From: Phycisphaerae bacterium
Lineage (GTDB): Bacteria > Planctomycetota > Phycisphaerae > Sedimentisphaerales > SG8-4
Direction of reading: 5' to 3'
DNA: 33,843 nucleotides
NCBI GenBank assembly: GCA_030603035.1
Contig: JAUVYQ010000009.1
Span: 1-33,843 of the forward strand
Shown piece after piece: positions 26,271 through 33,843 of this stretch; position 1 is the first letter of the stretch, and every line of letters starts with the position of its first letter. A program made the translations under genes and the position numbers. The notes beneath the pieces were generated by a model. It made no database searches. It was not told where the DNA came from and was given only the letters and a program-made list of their open reading frames with translations.

Positions 26271-27289
26271 AGTTAGCTAAAAGGGACAGAATCTTACTTG
26301 CGCACGGCGGCGGGGGCCAATTGACGGATGAATTAATCCGGCACCATATTCTGCCAAAACTCAAAAATGATACTCTCGCTGAGCTGGGCGATTCGGCAAA
26401 GCTCAATGTCACTTCGAACTCGCTGTGTTTTACAACGGATAGTTACGTTGTCAAGCCGTTGTTTTTCAACGGCGGAGATATCGGAAAACTTGCCGTTTGC
26501 GGGACGATAAATGATTTGGCTGTCGCCGGTTCAAAACCCGTTGCTCTGACACTGTCGTTGATAATCGAAGAAGGTTTTGAATTCGAATTGCTTGACAAGA
26601 TTTTATCCAGTATCAGCCAGGCAGCCAACCAAAACAACGTCAATATTGTTACCGGTGATATCAAGACCGTTGAAGCCGGTGCGGCTGATAAAATTTTTAT
26701 AAATACAGCGGGGATTGGTGTGAGATTAGCCGGTGTGGATTTGGGGTTCGAGAAGATTGCGGCCGGTGATAAAATCATTATCAACGGCACGATCGGCGAC
26801 CACGGCTTGACTATTATCTCACAGCGAGAAGGTATCAAATTTCAATCGCAGCTGCAAAGCGACTGTGCCGGTGTAGCAGGGTTAACCTATAAACTTCTTG
26901 AAAATACCAGCGGGGTAAAGTTTATGCGGGACCCGACCCGCGGTGGATTAGCCGCAACGCTTAACGAGATTTCAACAGGAAGCGGGCTGAGTATCGAAAT
27001 TCGCGAAGCCGATGTCCCGGTCAGCCCGGTGGTGCAAGCGGCGGCTGATATGCTTGGTTTCGACGTGCTGACAATCGCAAATGAGGGCAAATTCACTGTG
27101 ATTGTCTCGCCGGAATCAGCCGATACCTGCTTGAATATTTGCAAAAATCATCCGTTGGGCAAAGAGGCAAGTATAATCGGTGAGGTTATTGAAACTCGTG
27201 ATACGCCTACGGTGGAATTGATAACCAAGATTGGCGGAAAGAGAATTATCCAGATGCCATACGGACGAGAGCTGCCGAGGATATGCTGA
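26267..27289 (+). CDS. hypE: Hydrogenase expression/formation protein HypE
   Basis: A 340-residue AIR-synthase-like ATPase that converts the carbamoyl group from HypF into a protein-bound thiocyanate. The glycine-rich LAHGGGGQLTDELI stands near the N-terminus and RDPTRGGLAATLNEI in the middle. The protein ends in PRIC: the terminal Cys340 is the residue that carries the cyanide. Overlaps hypD by four bases and hypA by one. Complete. Confidence 0.97.
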   Translation: MKLAKRDRILLAHGGGGQLTDELIRHHILPKLKNDTLAELGDSAKLNVTSNSLCFTTDSYVVKPLFFNGGDIGKLAVCGTINDLAVAGSKPVALTLSLIIEEGFEFELLDKILSSISQAANQNNVNIVTGDIKTVEAGAADKIFINTAGIGVRLAGVDLGFEKIAAGDKIIINGTIGDHGLTIISQREGIKFQSQLQSDCAGVAGLTYKLLENTSGVKFMRDPTRGGLAATLNEISTGSGLSIEIREADVPVSPVVQAAADMLGFDVLTIANEGKFTVIVSPESADTCLNICKNHPLGKEASIIGEVIETRDTPTVELITKIGGKRIIQMPYGRELPRIC

Positions 27290-27636
27290 TGCACGAAATG
27301 ATGGTGGCAGAAAGTCTGTTGGCGACAATCTCGGCTGAAGCTGCAAAACAAAATGCAAAACCCGTCAATGCCAGGATTAGCTGTGGAATGCTTAACGCCA
27401 TCAATGACGAAGTGCTTTGTTTTGCTTTCGAGGCTATTACCAGAGGCACGCCGTGCGAAGGTATGAAATTGGAAATAGAGCATAAGCCGATGCAGGGGCG
27501 GTGTAAGAATTGCAATCAAAACTTTGACGTTGAATTTCGTTGTACGAAATGTCCGAAGTGCGGCAGCGAGGATTTCGATTTATTGCCGGATGCGCCCCTG
27601 CTGCTGAAACAGATAGAATTTCAAACGGAGCAATGA
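27289..27636 (+). CDS. hypA: Nickel-insertion protein HypA
   Basis: A 115-residue nickel metallochaperone. I chose ATG 27289 over an ATG six bases upstream because the family needs the N-terminal MHE (His2 binds nickel), it overlaps the hypE stop (TGATG) and GAGG lies upstream. The zinc site is C72, C75, C88 and C91 (C-x2-C-x12-C-x2-C); C85 is extra. Works with HypB, encoded one base further. Confidence 0.95.
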   Translation: MHEMMVAESLLATISAEAAKQNAKPVNARISCGMLNAINDEVLCFAFEAITRGTPCEGMKLEIEHKPMQGRCKNCNQNFDVEFRCTKCPKCGSEDFDLLPDAPLLLKQIEFQTEQ

Positions 27637-27637
27637 T

Positions 27638-28306
27638 ATGTACAAAGTTGATGTCGGCAAAAAAATTCTCAGTGCAAACGAAGAATGCGCTCTCAAAAAC
27701 AGTCAGTTTCTAACTGAGCAGAAAAAATTGTGTCTGAATATGATATCGTCTCCCGGCTCGGGCAAGACCACAATCCTGACAAGGACGATAAGCGAATTGA
27801 AGGATAAAATTAAAATCGGTGTGATTGAGGGCGATATTCAGACTGACATAGACGCTGAAAAAATCAGAGCAACCGAAGCACCGGTAGTCCAGATAAACAC
27901 CAATGGTGCGTGCCATTTATCAGCAGCTCAGGTAAGCGGTGCGTTGGAGAATTTGCCTGTTGCCGACCTGGATTTGATTTTTATAGAGAACGTGGGCAAT
28001 CTGGTTTGTCCATCGGCTTTTGAATTGGGCGAGGCCGGCAAGATAGTCGTGCTTTCTGTTGCAGAGGGTGACGACAAGCCGGCAAAGTATCCTGCTATTT
28101 TTGCAAAGTCAAAGGTGCTGCTTATAAACAAAATTGACCTGCTGAAAGCAGGAGTGCAGGTGGATTTTGATATCGAACGAGTGAAAATCGATGCCCGCAA
28201 ACTAAATAAAGGCATTGAAATTTTTCCAGTATCAGCCAAAACCGGTGTGGGTATGACCAGCTGGTACGATTGGTTAACAAAGTCGGTCAAAAATCCACGA
28301 TTGTGA
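27638..28306 (+). CDS. hypB: Nickel-insertion GTPase HypB
   Basis: A 222-residue SIMIBI-class GTPase. P-loop SPGSGKTT at 38-45, EGDIQTD at 64-70, the metal site C92-H93 in GACHLSA with C124 in ENVGNLVCP, and the NKID guanine motif. There is no N-terminal His-rich or CxxCGC nickel-storage tail, so it is the short form. GGAG lies before ATG 27638. Last gene of the hypC-D-E-A-B run, converging on nadD. Confidence 0.95.
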   Translation: MYKVDVGKKILSANEECALKNSQFLTEQKKLCLNMISSPGSGKTTILTRTISELKDKIKIGVIEGDIQTDIDAEKIRATEAPVVQINTNGACHLSAAQVSGALENLPVADLDLIFIENVGNLVCPSAFELGEAGKIVVLSVAEGDDKPAKYPAIFAKSKVLLINKIDLLKAGVQVDFDIERVKIDARKLNKGIEIFPVSAKTGVGMTSWYDWLTKSVKNPRL

Positions 28307-28348
28307 CCAATCCTTCGTTGTATCTCGCATTTCGCTTTATGCTCTGGA

Positions 28349-28981
28349 TTAAGGCCTAATTTTTGATTGGTAGAGACCATGCTTGCGGATATAATCAGCA
28401 ACGGGCGGGTGCAACATATTGGCTACATCACGGCCGGCAGCTAATCTGTCTCGTATTTCCGTGCTGCTCATAGCAATCAGGGGGGTCTGGATAACGTTTC
28501 GCTGAAGTTTTTCAACCCGCTCAGGGCCCCAGATAGCTTCAAATCTGGCAAAATCCGGGGGTTCGCAGCCGGCTCTATACATCGCGGATAAATTACACTC
28601 GTCAATCAGCTCAACAATTCCATACCAAAGTGACAGCTCGTCAATGCTGTCAGCGCCAACCAGCCAATAAATTAGAGTTCCGCCGCCGTAGTCTGCCTGA
28701 AATTGCCTTATGGTCTCCAGAGTGTAGCTCGGCTCCGGCTTTTTCAATTCATAATCACTTACCTGGAAATTCTTATTGTCGGCGATTGCAAGAGCTATCA
28801 TAGCAAACCGATCATTATCACTTGCCTTGGGAAAGAAACCCTTCAGCGGAGAGCGCTTTGCAGGAATAAAAATGATTTCCTCTGCGCCAATATATTTGGC
28901 TGCCTCGGCAGCGACAGTGGTATGACCAAGATGAATTGGATCGAACGTACCGCCAAACAAGGCTATTTTTCTTTTCGCCAT
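28349..28981 (-). CDS. nadD: Nicotinate-nucleotide adenylyltransferase
   Basis: A 210-residue enzyme of NAD synthesis that joins nicotinate mononucleotide and ATP. Signature LFGGTFDPIHLGH (8-20) and the C-terminal MSSTEIRDRL are diagnostic; IPAKRSPLKG is the substrate loop. Normal length. ATG 28981 has only AT-rich sequence upstream and no clear ribosome site. It ends about 40 bases from hypB, facing it. Confidence 0.93.
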   Translation of the reverse strand: MAKRKIALFGGTFDPIHLGHTTVAAEAAKYIGAEEIIFIPAKRSPLKGFFPKASDNDRFAMIALAIADNKNFQVSDYELKKPEPSYTLETIRQFQADYGGGTLIYWLVGADSIDELSLWYGIVELIDECNLSAMYRAGCEPPDFARFEAIWGPERVEKLQRNVIQTPLIAMSSTEIRDRLAAGRDVANMLHPPVADYIRKHGLYQSKIRP

Positions 28982-29520
28982 AAAAAATTAACAAGTAAAT
29001 TGTGTGTTATTGAAAAAAAATATTACAAAAAAATTAAAAAACTTTAGCCAACAAAAACCTTTAACAAACAGCAAAAACTTTCAAAAGGCAAGTTAGTTCT
29101 TACTTATTCACAACGTTTCGCAACACCTTAAAAATATTTTAGTTGACAAAGATAAGGATTACTTCTTTCACAATCAAAAACCACGAAACCGGCCTATAAG
29201 TTAAAATAAACGGCTTTAACACGGGTAATCGTAAAAAACAATTTCTATACTCGAGTAAAAACTTCAATTACAATCGGAGCTTGAATAAAAACTTCAGTTA
29301 CAATAAAACAAGTTGTATCGTTTCATTAAAGAGTATGATAAACGAAATGAGAGGTTGTGTAAAACATCGATGACGAAAAATTTTATGAAGTATTTTTAAA
29401 TATTTAGACGATAATATAAACAAATAGTTTATTTTTTATAATTTGCTTGACAGAATTTTTATTAGTATTGTGATGTTAACCTGAACACAAAAAGATTTAA
29501 TCAACCGAAAGGAGAAAATA
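28982..29520. other. AT-rich intergenic region upstream of the lysine-rich peptide gene
   Basis: About 540 bases, strongly AT-rich, without a recognised gene. It contains two near-identical 19-base repeats 30 bases apart (29256-29304). TTGACA at 29448-29453 could be a -35 element for the next gene, but no good -10 lies at 16-18 bases. It holds the promoter of nadD on the minus strand as well, not identified. Confidence 0.5.
29256..29304. repeat. Pair of direct repeats with 30-base period
   Basis: TAAAAACTTCAATTACAAT at 29256-29274 and TAAAAACTTCAGTTACAAT at 29286-29304 differ at one base. They lie about 220 bases upstream of the peptide gene and could be tandem binding sites or simple duplication. 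Confidence 0.7.
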
Positions 29521-29607
29521 ATGGCGAAAAAGAGAAAAGCAAAAAAGAAAAAAGTAACAAAGAAGAAAGCTAAGAAGAAAAAAGCTAAGAAGAAGAGGAA
29601 AAGGTAG
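29521..29607 (+). CDS. Lysine-rich 28-residue basic peptide
   Basis: A tiny gene with a strong ribosome site (AAAGGAG, six to seven bases before ATG). The 28-residue product begins MAKKRKAKKKK and ends KKKRKR; I count 18 Lys and 3 Arg, the rest Ala, Val, Thr and the start Met, with no acidic residue. It looks like the C-terminal tails of bacterial histone H1-like proteins (Hc1/Hc2 type) standing alone. Binding to nucleic acid or acidic polymers is inference. It is followed by a structured region (29608-29712) and a strong terminator, so it appears to be its own short transcription unit. Low-complexity AAG/AAA repeats could also produce such a frame by chance, but the ribosome site and terminator argue for a gene. 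Confidence 0.65.
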   Translation: MAKKRKAKKKKVTKKKAKKKKAKKKRKR

Positions 29608-29712
29608 CGTAACAATTTAATCAAAAGCCCGCTCATCTTTGAGTTATGGATTTTGGTGGGCCGACAGGTTGAGCGGCAAGCCAAAATCTCAACACTGCGG
29701 CAAGCTAAGCGG
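29608..29712 (+). other. Structured 3' region or possible small RNA
   Basis: Between the peptide stop and the terminator, GATTTTGG (29649-29656) and CCAAAATC (29681-29688) form a perfect 8-bp stem around GGCC/GAGCGG words, and GCGGCAAGCYAA occurs twice (29673-29684, 29697-29708). It matches no RNA family I know. It could be a folded 3' untranslated region or an independent RNA ending at the terminator. Confidence 0.4.
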
Positions 29713-29757
29713 AAATGGAAAGTTCTCCCGCCACGGCGGAACTTTCCATTTTTTTAT
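29713..29757 (+). terminator. Strong rho-independent terminator
   Basis: AAATGGAAAGTTC (29713-29725) and GAACTTTCCATTT (29739-29751) pair perfectly over 13 bases around a GC-rich loop, followed by a T run to 29755. It ends the lysine-rich peptide transcript, just before lysA. Confidence 0.9.
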
Positions 29758-29797
29758 TGACTATTGATTACTGATTATTGATTATTGATTGTGCAAT

Positions 29798-31087
29798 ATG
29801 GACTATTTTAATTACAAAAACGGTAAACTGTTTGCTGAAAACGTAGATGTTGAAAAAATCACCGCCGAAGTCGGCACGCCGGTTTATATCTACAGCAAAG
29901 CCACCTTCAAGGAGCATCTGCAAAGGATTCAACAGGCCTACAGCGAGCTTGATACTACGGTTTGCTATTCCGTTAAGGCCTGCGGCAATATAAATATCCT
30001 CAAATTTATGGCCCAAGCAGGAAGCGGCTTTGACATTGTCAGCGGCGGAGAATTATATCGCGTTCTACAAGCCGGGGCCAATCCGTCAAAAATCGTTTAT
30101 GCCGGCGTTGGCAAAACCGACAGCGAAATCATCGAAGCGTTAAATGCCGGTATCGCTTATTTCAATATCGAATCAGAAGCTGAGCTGGAAAACCTGATTC
30201 GGCTGGCAAAAGAGAACAGCTCCGCAGCAAATAAACAACCCAAAGCCGCCCTGCGTGTCAACCCCGACGTTGACATCAAAACACATACGTATGACATTAC
30301 GGGCAAAAAGGAAACCAAATTTGGTGTTGACATCGACCGTGCGCAAAAGGTCTTTGCCGATTACGGCCGCAACGAGGCGGTCAAACTTTGCGCAATTCAT
30401 ATACATTTAGGCTCGGCCGGCCATACTGTTGAGCCCTATGTTGAGGCCATAGAAAAAATATTAGCTCTAATTGAACAACTACGTCGCGACGCGTTCACGA
30501 TTGAAGCAGTGAACATCGGCGGCGGATACGGGGCCGATTACATAACCGGCACAGCACCAACGGCTGCTGATTACGCCGCTGCTATCGTGCCATTGTTAAA
30601 GGGAAAGAGTCTAAAGCTTATCCTCGAACCGGGAGCAAGTATCGCGGCCAATGCAGCTATTTTAGCAACGCAGGTCTTATATCTGAAAACCAGCGGCAGG
30701 AAAAAATTTGTTATAGTCGATGCGGGGATGAACGATTTGATTCGTCCGCCGTTATACGATGCATTCCATTTCATCTGGCCTGTCAATGTATCTGAAAAAT
30801 TTACTCCCCCTCAGCGGGATAGGGATTTGCAATTGGACGGTACCGAAGTTGTTGACGTAGTCGGCCCGATTTGCGAAAGTGCAGATTTTTTTGCAAAGGA
30901 CAGGGCCCTGCCGCCGGTAAAACGCGGTGATTTGCTCTCTATCTTCACCGTCGGGGCATACGGCTTTAGTATGAGCAGTAATTACAACGCTCGAGGCCGA
31001 GCACCTGAAGTCCTCGTCGACGGCAGCGAATTCAAAATAATCAGAAAACGCGAAACCTACGAAGACCTAACCGCCCTGGAAAAATAA
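29798..31087 (+). CDS. lysA: Diaminopimelate decarboxylase
   Basis: A 429-residue PLP enzyme producing lysine from meso-diaminopimelate. Lys60 in VCYSVKACGNINIL is the PLP lysine. HIHLGSAG, NIGGGYGADY and EPGASIAANA form the cofactor site, and GPICESADFF and GAYGFSMSSNYN the second-subunit part of the active site. The EPGAS in place of the common EPGRS is worth noting. The frame allows a TTG at 29789, but ATG 29798 is more natural. The upstream bases 29757-29790 are a TTGATTATTGA repeat spacer with no visible ribosome site. It is the first gene after a strong terminator, so its promoter must lie in or near that spacer. Confidence 0.92.
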   Translation: MDYFNYKNGKLFAENVDVEKITAEVGTPVYIYSKATFKEHLQRIQQAYSELDTTVCYSVKACGNINILKFMAQAGSGFDIVSGGELYRVLQAGANPSKIVYAGVGKTDSEIIEALNAGIAYFNIESEAELENLIRLAKENSSAANKQPKAALRVNPDVDIKTHTYDITGKKETKFGVDIDRAQKVFADYGRNEAVKLCAIHIHLGSAGHTVEPYVEAIEKILALIEQLRRDAFTIEAVNIGGGYGADYITGTAPTAADYAAAIVPLLKGKSLKLILEPGASIAANAAILATQVLYLKTSGRKKFVIVDAGMNDLIRPPLYDAFHFIWPVNVSEKFTPPQRDRDLQLDGTEVVDVVGPICESADFFAKDRALPPVKRGDLLSIFTVGAYGFSMSSNYNARGRAPEVLVDGSEFKIIRKRETYEDLTALEK

Positions 31088-31508
31088 TTAGTTCATAAGT
31101 TATGAGTTCGTAGTTCGTAGACAACCAACAACTAACAAAACAGTCTTCACTTAGGCTACAATCCTGCTTCTCGGCCTGCCCCGTTAGAAATAAGATCCCG
31201 GGCTCCGGGTGGATTTCTAACAGGGCCTGGGTGGTCTGGCTTTGACAAGAAAAAACTCTTGAACTTACATTAGTTGAGCAGTAATATTTATGTCGAAAAG
31301 TGGGCTGAGGTTTTTTTGGCTTGCGGAAAATAGGGCCCTCCTTGTCTTATGCAAGCGTTTTTCCTCAGCCCCTTTTTCATGGCAAGAACCCCGTGTGAAA
31401 CACGGAGCTAAATATATTATTGAGATTGCCACGCTCGGCGGAGCTTACCCTGAGTGTAATCGAAGGGCCTCGCTCGCAATGACGGCTGATGTTCTGCGAG
31501 ATACGAAA
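31088..31508. other. Intergenic region between lysA and accC with nested hairpin
   Basis: No gene supported. Directly after lysA come GTTCATAAGTTATGAGTTCG-type words (31089-31135). A long hairpin at 31178-31226 pairs GCCCCGTTAGAAAT with ATTTCTAACAGGGC (13 of 14) around an inner CCCGG/CCGGG stem; it may terminate lysA or be a dispersed palindrome. At about 31436-31483 lie words (CTCGGCGGAGC, CGCTCGCAATGACGG) of the repeat type seen near 6735 and 8157. A 92-codon plus-strand frame over 31290-31568 has no protein-like features. Confidence 0.5.
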
Positions 31509-32846
31509 TTAGAAGTTTCGTTCGACGAAGCCGGTATCGATTTTGCTTTTGACAAAAAGGTTATGTGAGAGGATATCCAGACAGGCGGGTATCGTGGTTT
31601 TAATCGGCTCGATAACAAATTCACGCAAGGCCCTTTTCATCGTGGCTATTGCTTCAGTTCGGGTCCTTTGATGAACGATAAGTTTGCCAATCATCGAATC
31701 ATAATTTGTCGAGACTGTCCAGCCCTGGTGAACGTGCGTATCGACCCTGACGCCGGGACCGCCGGGCGGAATATATCTGGTAATCGTGCCCGGACAAGAA
31801 GCGAAATTATTTGCGGGGTCCTCGGCGTTGATTCGGCACTCAATCGCCACGCCGCTATGCTTGATATTCCTCTGGCGAAATTTAATAGGTTGGCCAGCGG
31901 CGATCTTTAGCTGCCACTTAATCAAATCATGGCCGGTAACCATCTCGGTAACCGGGTGCTCGACCTGGATTCGTGCATTCGCCTCAATGAAGTAAAACTT
32001 TTTATCCTTGTCCAGAAGGAACTCAATCGTTGCGGCATTGACATATTTGGCCTCTTTTATAATCCTCAAGGCAGCCTCGGCAAGCTGCTCTCTGTCACGC
32101 TCATCCAAGACCGGACAGGGTGATTCCTCAATCATTTTTTGATGCCTTCTTTGAATGGTACAGTCTCTTTCATAAAAGTGCAATGCGTTGCCGGCGTTAT
32201 CGGCCATTACCTGCACCTCCACGTGGCGGGGTTCAACTATAAATTTTTCCAGATAGACGCTGCCGTCTCCGAAAGCAGCTTCTGCTTCGGCCTGCGCTGC
32301 ACCGAAGGCCGAACGAAAGCTGATGTCGTTGTGCGCAACTCTCATACCTCGTCCGCCACCACCGGCAGCAGCTTTTATCATCACGGGGTAGCCCATCTTG
32401 CTTGCGAGCTTCAACGCTTCAGATTCTTCTTCAATAGCATCCTCAGAGCCCGGGACAACCGCGACCCGCACTTGCTGTGCCAGTTTGCGGGCCTGGACTT
32501 TGTCACCGAGTAATTTCATTGCCTCAACGGGTGGGCCGATAAACGTTATCCCGCAGTCCTGGCATATCTGGGCAAAGTTTATATTCTCAGCCAGGAAGCC
32601 ATAACCCGGATGAATTGCCTCGACATCTGCAATCTCGGCGGCACTTATGATACGCGGGATATTTAGATAACTTTGGGCAGGGTCGGCCGGGCCTATACAA
32701 ATGGCTTCGTCGGCAAGCTGTAGGTACGGAGCGTCCTTATCGGCCTCGGAATAAACTGCCACCACCTCAATGCCAAGCTCGTGACAGGCGCGGATGATAC
32801 GCAGCGCTATTTCACCACGGTTCGCTATCAGGATTCTTGAAAACAT
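31509..32846 (-). CDS. accC: Biotin carboxylase subunit of acetyl-CoA carboxylase
   Basis: A 445-residue ATP-grasp enzyme that carboxylates the biotin on AccB, the first step of fatty-acid synthesis. It starts [18 protein letters not shown], has the ATP loop [23 protein letters not shown] and the active-site [15 protein letters not shown]. Normal length. The open frame extends upstream to 32891 ([15 protein letters not shown]), but those residues are encoded by a CGTATTACGCAA word-repeat spacer, so I take ATG 32846. No clear ribosome site is visible. accB lies 72 bases upstream on the same strand; both form the usual accBC operon. Confidence 0.95.
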   Translation of the reverse strand: MFSRILIANRGEIALRIIRACHELGIEVVAVYSEADKDAPYLQLADEAICIGPADPAQSYLNIPRIISAAEIADVEAIHPGYGFLAENINFAQICQDCGITFIGPPVEAMKLLGDKVQARKLAQQVRVAVVPGSEDAIEEESEALKLASKMGYPVMIKAAAGGGGRGMRVAHNDISFRSAFGAAQAEAEAAFGDGSVYLEKFIVEPRHVEVQVMADNAGNALHFYERDCTIQRRHQKMIEESPCPVLDERDREQLAEAALRIIKEAKYVNAATIEFLLDKDKKFYFIEANARIQVEHPVTEMVTGHDLIKWQLKIAAGQPIKFRQRNIKHSGVAIECRINAEDPANNFASCPGTITRYIPPGGPGVRVDTHVHQGWTVSTNYDSMIGKLIVHQRTRTEAIATMKRALREFVIEPIKTTIPACLDILSHNLFVKSKIDTGFVERNF

Positions 32847-32918
32847 CTTTTCGTATCTCGTATTGCGTATATCGTATTGCGTATTACGCACGACGCATCA
32901 CGCACGACGCACCACGAA

Positions 32919-33422
32919 TTAGTCTGGTTTGACCTTGAAAAGCACCTGACCATATTCAACGGCCTGGCCGTTAGTTACCAGTATCTCGACTATTGTTCCG
33001 CTGGTCTCGGCTTTTATTTCGTTCATCACCTTCATTGCCTCGATTATATAAACGACCGTCTGCGACCTAACCACCGAGCCGAGTTCAACATAAGGCTCGG
33101 AATCAGGGCTCGGTGTGACATAGAAAGTCCCTACGATAGGTGATTTTATCTCTACCAAATCCTCCTCTTGCTGCGGGGCGGAAGGCTGGCTCAAAGGCGC
33201 TGAGCTTGGCGTTGCATTGGGGCCGGCAGGTGCAGCACCAGATTCCGGCCCAATCGTCCCCGCACCGGTTACGGTCTCGCCGACAGCGGGTTGAGGTTGG
33301 GAACGCTTCAAAAAAATTTTGTCATCGCCATGCTTTATTTCAACCTCGACCAGCTCATTTTGTTTCATTATCTCAATGAGTTTTTTTATTTTCTGCAAAT
33401 CGCTATCTTTGTTCTCCGCCAT
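32919..33422 (-). CDS. accB: Biotin carboxyl carrier protein of acetyl-CoA carboxylase
   Basis: A 167-residue carrier. The N-terminal helical part ([20 protein letters not shown]) is typical, a Pro/Ala-rich linker spans about 43-85, and the C-terminal biotinyl domain has [14 protein letters not shown] with Lys131 as the biotin site. ATG 33422 is preceded by AAAGGA at seven bases; a GTG six bases earlier is too close to that site. The final bases before accC are a word-repeat spacer. The upstream region 33429-33660 contains palindromic repeats. Confidence 0.95.
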   Translation of the reverse strand: MAENKDSDLQKIKKLIEIMKQNELVEVEIKHGDDKIFLKRSQPQPAVGETVTGAGTIGPESGAAPAGPNATPSSAPLSQPSAPQQEEDLVEIKSPIVGTFYVTPSPDSEPYVELGSVVRSQTVVYIIEAMKVMNEIKAETSGTIVEILVTNGQAVEYGQVLFKVKPD

Positions 33423-33467
33423 TGCCACATCCTTTCTTAATAAAGGGGACCCAATCTTACGGGGGGG

Positions 33468-33632
33468 CCCTGCAATAAGCCGCGAAATGGGAACCCAAGC
33501 TGTCGGTTAAGCTAATAAGTATAACTACAAGAGGTGTTTTTGCAAACAATTTCCCGGCCCCATTTTGCGAAGGCCCCAAACGCAATAAAGCGCGTATGGG
33601 CCCCCCTGTAATAACTCGCGAAATGGGAACCC
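33468..33632. repeat. Direct and inverted repeat cluster upstream of accB
   Basis: CCCTGCAATAAGCCGCGAAA plus TGGGAACCC at 33468-33496 recurs at 33604-33632 (26 of 29 bases the same, 136 apart). Between them, GGCCCCATTTTGCGAAGGCC at about 33556-33575 carries the motif in inverted orientation. The GACCCCATTTTG word matches the palindrome at 6615. No gene lies in 33429-33660. Confidence 0.65.
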
Positions 33633-33660
33633 GAAAGTGCGCTTTGACGCTCAGGGCCAA

Positions 33661-33843
33661 CTAAAGTATCTCAAGGCCAACTGCTGTAATATCATCAACT
33701 TCAGATGGAGCGATTCTCTTATTTTGCGCCAGCGTGTTGAATTTGTCGAACATCTCGACAATAGATAAATCTTTGATTTCGCAAAATTCTTCGCTGAAAT
33801 GAAAGCCGGTTTGGTCGTCGAAACTGCCGATAAAGGGCTCTGC
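33661..33843 (-). CDS. C-terminal end of an unidentified protein (cut by the window edge)
   Basis: An open minus-strand frame enters from the right edge and stops at 33661-33663, giving the last 60 residues. It reads AEPFIGSFDDQTGFHFSEEF and ends SEVDDITAVGLEIL. The DDIT-x-V-x-L end resembles the last strand of PP2C/SpoIIE-type phosphatases (DDxTxxxL), so a regulator phosphatase is a possibility, but 60 residues do not settle it. It is on the same strand as accB and accC. Confidence 0.5.
   Translation of the reverse strand, partial: AEPFIGSFDDQTGFHFSEEFCEIKDLSIVEMFDKFNTLAQNKRIAPSEVDDITAVGLEIL

Noticed and set aside
31290..31568. 92-codon plus-strand frame downstream of lysA
   Set aside because: It runs through dispersed repeat words and into the antisense end of accC; no domain and no ribosome site.
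32847..32891. Longer AccC start at 32891
   Set aside because: The extra 15 residues come from a repeat spacer and precede the universally conserved N-terminus.

Overview
The window looks like a chromosomal segment of an anaerobic or microaerophilic bacterium. I infer Planctomycetota, probably a sediment-type Phycisphaerae. The reasons are two Gfo/Idh/MocA oxidoreductases next to sugar-isomerase TIM barrels (one with a Tat signal), a PmoA-like DUF6807 protein, oxygen-defence enzymes typical of anaerobes, a full set of hyp genes, and many dispersed palindromes and word-repeat spacers between genes. This assignment is inference; no rRNA or taxonomic marker was compared.

Layout. (1) 1-4820 is a worn defence island: an OLD-family ATPase/TOPRIM nuclease with a KTSC-domain partner, an N-terminal stub of a ThaI-like restriction endonuclease, an intact EVE-domain protein with a nuclease-like C-terminus, a small zinc-ribbon protein, and the C-terminal part of a DNA methyltransferase whose front half is gone. 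(2) 5353-15420 is an accessory stretch of surface/export and sugar-metabolism genes: a double-SH3 protein, two Gfo/Idh/MocA proteins, two sugar isomerases (one frameshifted), a PDZ lipoprotein, an internally deleted gene, a membrane protein, an IS630 transposase remnant and a PmoA-like protein. (3) 15476-20451, all on the minus strand, is a redox block: L-lactate dehydrogenase, rubrerythrin, superoxide reductase, a ferritin-like protein, a flavin reductase-rubredoxin fusion and glucose-6-phosphate dehydrogenase. (4) 20974-28306 holds hydrogenase maturation genes: a maturation endopeptidase, hypF, then hypC-D-E-A-B, interrupted by tRNA-Ala(GGC) and by a HepT/MntA toxin-antitoxin pair, both on the opposite strand. 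(5) 28349-33843 is core metabolism: nadD, a tiny lysine-rich peptide gene with its own terminator, lysA, accC and accB, and the end of an unidentified minus-strand gene.

How the parts fit. hypA-F plus the endopeptidase can build and process a [NiFe] hydrogenase, but no hydrogenase subunit lies here, so the substrate must be elsewhere. In the redox block, zwf can supply NADPH and the flavin-rubredoxin fusion can pass electrons to the superoxide reductase and rubrerythrin. accB and accC give the biotin carrier and carboxylase of acetyl-CoA carboxylase.

The most unusual features are the restriction-modification remnant, whose deletion left a chimeric stop codon, the 28-residue peptide that is three-quarters Lys/Arg with a structured 3' region, the word-repeat spacers that sit directly on start codons, and hairpin-forming segments inside reading frames.
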